NCBI GenBank assembly: GCA_028687155.1
Contig: JAQUAR010000103.1
Location: forward strand, 1-6,207
Length of the DNA stretch: 6,207 nucleotides
Direction of reading: 5' to 3'
From: Methylacidiphilaceae bacterium
GTDB lineage: Bacteria > Verrucomicrobiota > Verrucomicrobiia > Methylacidiphilales > Methylacidiphilaceae
This document shows positions 5,646-6,207 of this stretch, one piece after another; positions within the stretch are counted from its first letter, which is position 1, and each line of letters opens with the position of its first letter. The notes under the pieces are model-generated. The model saw only the letters and a list, made by a program, of their open reading frames with translations. It was not told the origin of the DNA and ran no database searches. The position numbers and the translations under genes are program-made.

Positions 5646-6207
5646 TCGGCAACGAGGGAACGAAAGTTGCTTTCTCCCGGGCGGAGGATCTGCATTTCAC
5701 GCTCGGCGCTCTCGACCGAGTCGGAAGCGTGGGCGGCATTGACCATGATATTCTGGCCAAACTCGCGCCGGATCGATCCCGGCGGTGCCTTGGCGGGATC
5801 GGTGGGTCCGAGAACCTCGCGGATTCGCTGCACCGCGTCGATCCCCTCGTAGACGAGGACCAGGCATTTTTCTTTGCCGGGAAGCTTGCTTTCCGCCTCC
5901 GAACAGTCCTTCGGATTGTGGCCGGTCATGAACTGGAGGATCAGATTGAACTGGTGATCGGCCGCTTTCGGTCCGAGGAGGCGTCCCAACTCTTCCTTCA
6001 GATCCGGATCCACGGTGATGCCGAGGGCGGATGTAAGCAGCTCCTTTGCCTTTTCACCGGTAGCGCCGACAAGCTTCTCGCGCAGGACAGCCCGGACGGG
6101 GCCGTAAAATTCTTCAGCTTCCGCGAGGCTCATCCGGTGGAGCTTGATCGCCGTGATCGCGAGTCCCGTTTTCGAACAAAGATCGATGACATTGCCCGGT
6201 CTCCCGC
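5633..6207 (-). CDS. ndk: Nucleoside diphosphate kinase with enlarged head region, 5' end cut by window
   Basis: Ndk transfers the gamma-phosphate of ATP to nucleoside diphosphates through a phosphohistidine. The reading frame runs off the window at 6207. 190 codons are present and the N-terminal strand with the LIKPD-type motif is missing. Numbering from the first full codon here, residues GRPGNVID open the fragment and KLHRMSLAEAEEFYG (21-35) matches the usual helix before the head. YEGIDAVQRIREVLGPTDP, PPGSIRREF and NAAHASDSVESAEREM then give the conserved core, with the active-site His at 159, N156 and the PGSIR arginine all present. Between EEFY and the FMTG segment lie about 50 extra residues, and another roughly 15 follow FMTG; a normal Ndk has about 8 and almost none. 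The total is well above the usual 140-150. The catalytic residues are kept, so it is probably active. An internal ATG at 6133 is not the true start, because family sequence continues upstream of it. Confidence 0.93.
   Translation of the reverse strand, partial: GRPGNVIDLCSKTGLAITAIKLHRMSLAEAEEFYGPVRAVLREKLVGATGEKAKELLTSALGITVDPDLKEELGRLLGPKAADHQFNLILQFMTGHNPKDCSEAESKLPGKEKCLVLVYEGIDAVQRIREVLGPTDPAKAPPGSIRREFGQNIMVNAAHASDSVESAEREMQILRPGESNFRSLVAEYYG

Noticed and set aside
6131..6133. ATG 6133 as the start of ndk
   Set aside because: Conserved Ndk sequence (IKLHR and GRPGNVID) continues in frame upstream to the window edge, so this is an internal methionine.

Overview
The window is a GC-rich bacterial chromosome segment in which all six recognisable genes lie on the minus strand. 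I see no tRNA, rRNA, CRISPR array, insertion sequence or integrase. In transcription order (high to low coordinates) it holds: the 3' part of a nucleoside diphosphate kinase gene (ndk, cut at 6207); a class I PLP-dependent aspartate-type aminotransferase (4399-5562); a small three-helix DUF202/YidH-like membrane protein (3825-4217); a Xi-class glutathionyl-hydroquinone reductase (2645-3604); an ExoD-family membrane protein (1888-2574); and the 5' part of a P2-type cation-transporting ATPase (cut at position 1).

The organism cannot be fixed from these genes. Glutathionyl-hydroquinone reductase, ExoD and DUF202 point to a Gram-negative, respiring or oxidant-exposed bacterium. The enlarged Ndk and Thermus-type aminotransferase would fit a GC-rich member of the Verrucomicrobiota/PVC group, perhaps a Methylacidimicrobium-like lineage. 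That is a low-confidence guess from memory of these families.

The genes do not form an obvious pathway. ndk and the aminotransferase are housekeeping metabolism (nucleotide balance; aspartate/glutamate transamination). The next four are membrane or stress functions (unknown inner-membrane protein, quinone detoxification, ExoD, ion pumping). Gaps between genes are about 70-220 nt, so they could be read as one long unit or as several. There is no overlap or translational coupling.

The most striking unexplained structure is in DNA rather than in a novel gene: a perfect 18-bp inverted repeat with a 3-nt loop (331-369) inside the ATPase coding sequence, with a second short hairpin just beside it. 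All five gaps carry an inverted repeat without a U-tract (the ndk-aminotransferase one is weak), three of them next to translation starts. Two proteins show notable deviations: Ndk has a large insertion between the two helices of its nucleotide-binding head, and the hydroquinone reductase lacks the usual Glu-Ser glutathione-binding pair. I found no convincing previously undescribed multi-gene system; the region otherwise looks like ordinary chromosome.
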